From positions 1-6,858 of the forward strand of contig DYZF01000206.1 in assembly GCA_020741375.1 (NCBI GenBank): DNA of 6,858 bases. Direction: 5' to 3'. The notes under the pieces are model-generated. The model worked only from the letters and a program-made list of their open reading frames with translations, was not told where the DNA came from and searched no databases. Of the stretch, positions 5,685-6,858 are shown one piece after another. The position numbers and the translations under genes are program-made. Position 1 is the stretch's first letter, and each line of letters begins with the position of its first letter. This DNA comes from Tessaracoccus flavescens (GTDB lineage Bacteria; Actinomycetota; Actinomycetes; Propionibacteriales; Propionibacteriaceae).

Positions 5685-6584
5685 ATGTTCACCACTGGCA
5701 CTCGTAAGCTTGGCGCCATCACCCTTGGCGTCGCACTGACCGCCACACTCGCCGCGTGCGGGCAGGACTCCACCGACAACGCCGCCGGCGACACCGCCGA
5801 CAAGGGCACCATCACCCTCGGCTACATCCCGTCCTGGACCGACGGTCTCTCCACCGCCTACCTGCTTGAGCACCAGCTCGAGGAGATGGGCTACGAGGTG
5901 GAGATGGAAGAGCTCTCCGAGCCCGGTCCGCTGTACGCGGGACTGGCGCAGGGCGACGTCGACATCTACCCCTCCGCATGGTCTGAGGTGACTCACGCGT
6001 CCTACATGGAGGAGTACTCCGACGACGTCGAGGACCTCGGCGCTTACTACGACAACGCCGCCCTCACGTGGGCGGTCCCCGAGTACAGCGAGATCAAGTC
6101 CATCGAGGACATCCCCAACTACAAGGACGCCCTCGAGGGCCGCATCATCGGCATCGAGCCCGGCGCCGGCCTGACGAAGGCCTCCGAGGAGCAGGTCCTG
6201 CCGCAGTACGGCCTGGATGATTTCGAGTTGGTCACCTCCTCGACGACGGCGATGCTCGCCGAGCTGAAGTCCGCCGTCGAAGCCGAGGAAGAGATCGTCG
6301 TCACGCTCTGGCGCCCGTTCTGGGCCAACAGCGAGTTCGGCGTCCGCGACCTCGAAGACCCCAAGGGCGCGCTCGGCGAATCCGAGGCGTTGCACTTCCT
6401 CGGCCGCAAGGGCTTCTCTGAGGATCACCCCGAGGTGGCCGAGTGGATCGGACAGCTGAAGCTGAACGATGAGCAGTACGGCTCCCTCGAAGACACCGTC
6501 GTGAACCAGTTCGGCGAGGGTGAGGAAGCCAAGGCCATCGACGCGTGGCTCGAGGGCAACGCCGACGTGCTGCCCGCGTCCTGA
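5685..6584 (+). CDS. proX: Glycine betaine/proline ABC transporter substrate-binding lipoprotein
   Basis: OpuAC/ProX-family receptor that captures the osmolyte outside the membrane and delivers it to the permease. The 299-residue precursor has a lipoprotein signal peptide: basic TRK at 6-8, a hydrophobic core and lipobox LAAC with the lipidated Cys at 25. The mature domain starts at TITLGYIPSWTDG (about 42-54). Trp residues that may form the aromatic cage for a quaternary ammonium group include W51, W99, W129 and those in VVTLWRPFW (205-213); the last corresponds to the conserved 'GW.P.W' region of OpuAC. AAAGGA at 5674-5679 lies 5 bases before the ATG, and the gene follows proW after 19 bases. 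The mature protein is unusually acidic, with about 60 Asp/Glu against about 13 Lys/Arg by hand count. The family call is firm; the exact ligand is inferred. Confidence 0.95.
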   Translation: MFTTGTRKLGAITLGVALTATLAACGQDSTDNAAGDTADKGTITLGYIPSWTDGLSTAYLLEHQLEEMGYEVEMEELSEPGPLYAGLAQGDVDIYPSAWSEVTHASYMEEYSDDVEDLGAYYDNAALTWAVPEYSEIKSIEDIPNYKDALEGRIIGIEPGAGLTKASEEQVLPQYGLDDFELVTSSTTAMLAELKSAVEAEEEIVVTLWRPFWANSEFGVRDLEDPKGALGESEALHFLGRKGFSEDHPEVAEWIGQLKLNDEQYGSLEDTVVNQFGEGEEAKAIDAWLEGNADVLPAS

Positions 6585-6592
6585 TCGACGCG

Positions 6593-6610
6593 CGCCCGTG
6601 CTGACGGGCG
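6593..6610 (+). terminator. Short hairpin after proX
   Basis: CGCCCGT at 6593-6599 pairs with ACGGGCG at 6604-6610 around a four-base loop, 8 bases after the proX stop. No T run follows. It may protect the 3' end of the operon transcript or act in tandem with the larger hairpin downstream. Confidence 0.5.
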
Positions 6611-6625
6611 TTGAGAGACACCGGC

Positions 6626-6655
6626 AGGGGAGGGGCTGAGCGGCCCCTCCCCTTT
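6626..6655 (+). terminator. GC-rich terminator of proVWX
   Basis: AGGGGAGGGGC at 6626-6636 pairs perfectly with GCCCCTCCCCT at 6643-6653 around a six-base loop, followed by a short T tract (TTTGT). The 11-bp, nearly all-GC stem is typical of intrinsic terminators in high-GC Gram-positive bacteria. It lies 41 bases after the proX stop. Confidence 0.85.
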
Positions 6656-6678
6656 GTCGTCTCATTACCACCCCCGCG

Positions 6679-6684
6679 TATCAT
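6679..6684 (+). promoter_or_regulatory. Candidate -10 box for the downstream ABC transporter gene
   Basis: TATCAT resembles the TAnnnT -10 consensus and lies 31 bases before the GTG start in the short gap after the proVWX terminator. A weak -35-like TTGTCG at 6654-6659 sits at the long spacing of 19 bases. The call is tentative and rests on position and hexamer similarity. Confidence 0.35.
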
Positions 6685-6715
6685 TGAGGTGTTTGGCCTA
6701 GCCGGAGGAGGGGAC

Positions 6716-6858
6716 GTGCTCGAACTCCGCAACGTGCGCAAGTCGTACACCACCGGCGATTTCACGCAGGTTGCGCTCGACGACGTCTCCATCGCCTTCC
6801 GCGACAACGAGTTCGTCGCTGTCCTCGGCGCCTCAGGCTCGGGCAAGACCACCATGCT
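6716..6858 (+). CDS. MacB/LolD-type ABC transporter ATP-binding protein, 5' part
   Basis: The first 47 codons of an ABC ATPase whose remainder lies beyond the window. MLELRNVRKSYTTGDFTQVA followed by LDDVSIAFRDNEFVAVLG and the Walker A GASGSGKTT (38-46) match the MacB/LolD/YknY group. In Gram-positive bacteria this T-G-D-F-T-Q version often occurs in long proteins that fuse the ATPase to FtsX-like permease segments, or beside such a permease gene. These systems export peptides or act in cell-envelope processes. The GTG at 6716 is preceded by a very strong ribosome binding site, GGAGGAGGGG at 6704-6713. The gene lies beyond the proVWX terminator, so it is probably a separate transcription unit. 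Whether it is a fusion cannot be told here. Confidence 0.88.
   Translation, partial: MLELRNVRKSYTTGDFTQVALDDVSIAFRDNEFVAVLGASGSGKTTM

Noticed and set aside
5565..6671. Minus-strand open frame of 368 codons opposite proX
   Set aside because: It is antisense to proX and the end of proW and crosses the operon terminator; its sequence shows no family pattern.

Overview
The window looks like chromosomal DNA from a high-GC Gram-positive bacterium (Actinomycetota). The reasons are the strong G/C bias at third codon positions, GTG starts beside ATG starts, the Ala/Arg-rich C-terminal tail on ribosomal protein S3, and a remnant of the DUF222/HNH '13E12 repeat' family, which is largely actinobacterial. 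A Propionibacteriaceae-type host is a reasonable guess, but the sequence alone does not prove it.

Layout. (1) Positions 1-1391, plus strand: the end of the S10 ribosomal protein operon, with the 3' part of rpsC (S3) followed by complete rplP (L16), rpmC (L29) and rpsQ (S17), closed by a long hairpin terminator at 1403-1441. The spc operon (rplN and onward) does not follow. (2) About 1500-2052, minus strand: a decayed DUF222/HNH gene with a reading-frame break near its start and an apparent internal deletion. (3) 2099-3146, minus strand: a two-gene membrane-protein unit, with a holin-4-superfamily (YvlD-like) protein followed 4 bases later by a DUF6498-like protein. It ends in a textbook terminator at 2099-2132. 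(4) 3147-3509: a divergent intergenic region rich in short inverted repeats. (5) 3510-6584, plus strand: a complete glycine betaine/proline-type osmoprotectant ABC importer in the order ATPase (proV/opuAA), permease (proW/opuAB), lipoprotein binding protein (proX/opuAC), with hairpins after it. (6) 6716 to the window end: the first 47 codons of a MacB/LolD-type ABC transporter ATPase.

How the genes work together. The ribosomal genes form one transcript that supplies 30S and 50S subunits. The ProVWX proteins should form one importer: the lipid-anchored ProX captures a quaternary-ammonium osmolyte outside the membrane and delivers it to a ProW homodimer powered by a ProV dimer. ProV carries a C-terminal CBS-type region and a short, purely acidic tail, features linked to osmotic gating in OpuA-type systems. 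The divergent membrane-protein pair shares the upstream region with proV, but any functional link is conjecture.

I found no convincing previously undescribed system. The items most worth a second look are the repeat-rich proV leader, the eroded DUF222/HNH gene, the acidic bias of ProX and the acidic tail of ProV.
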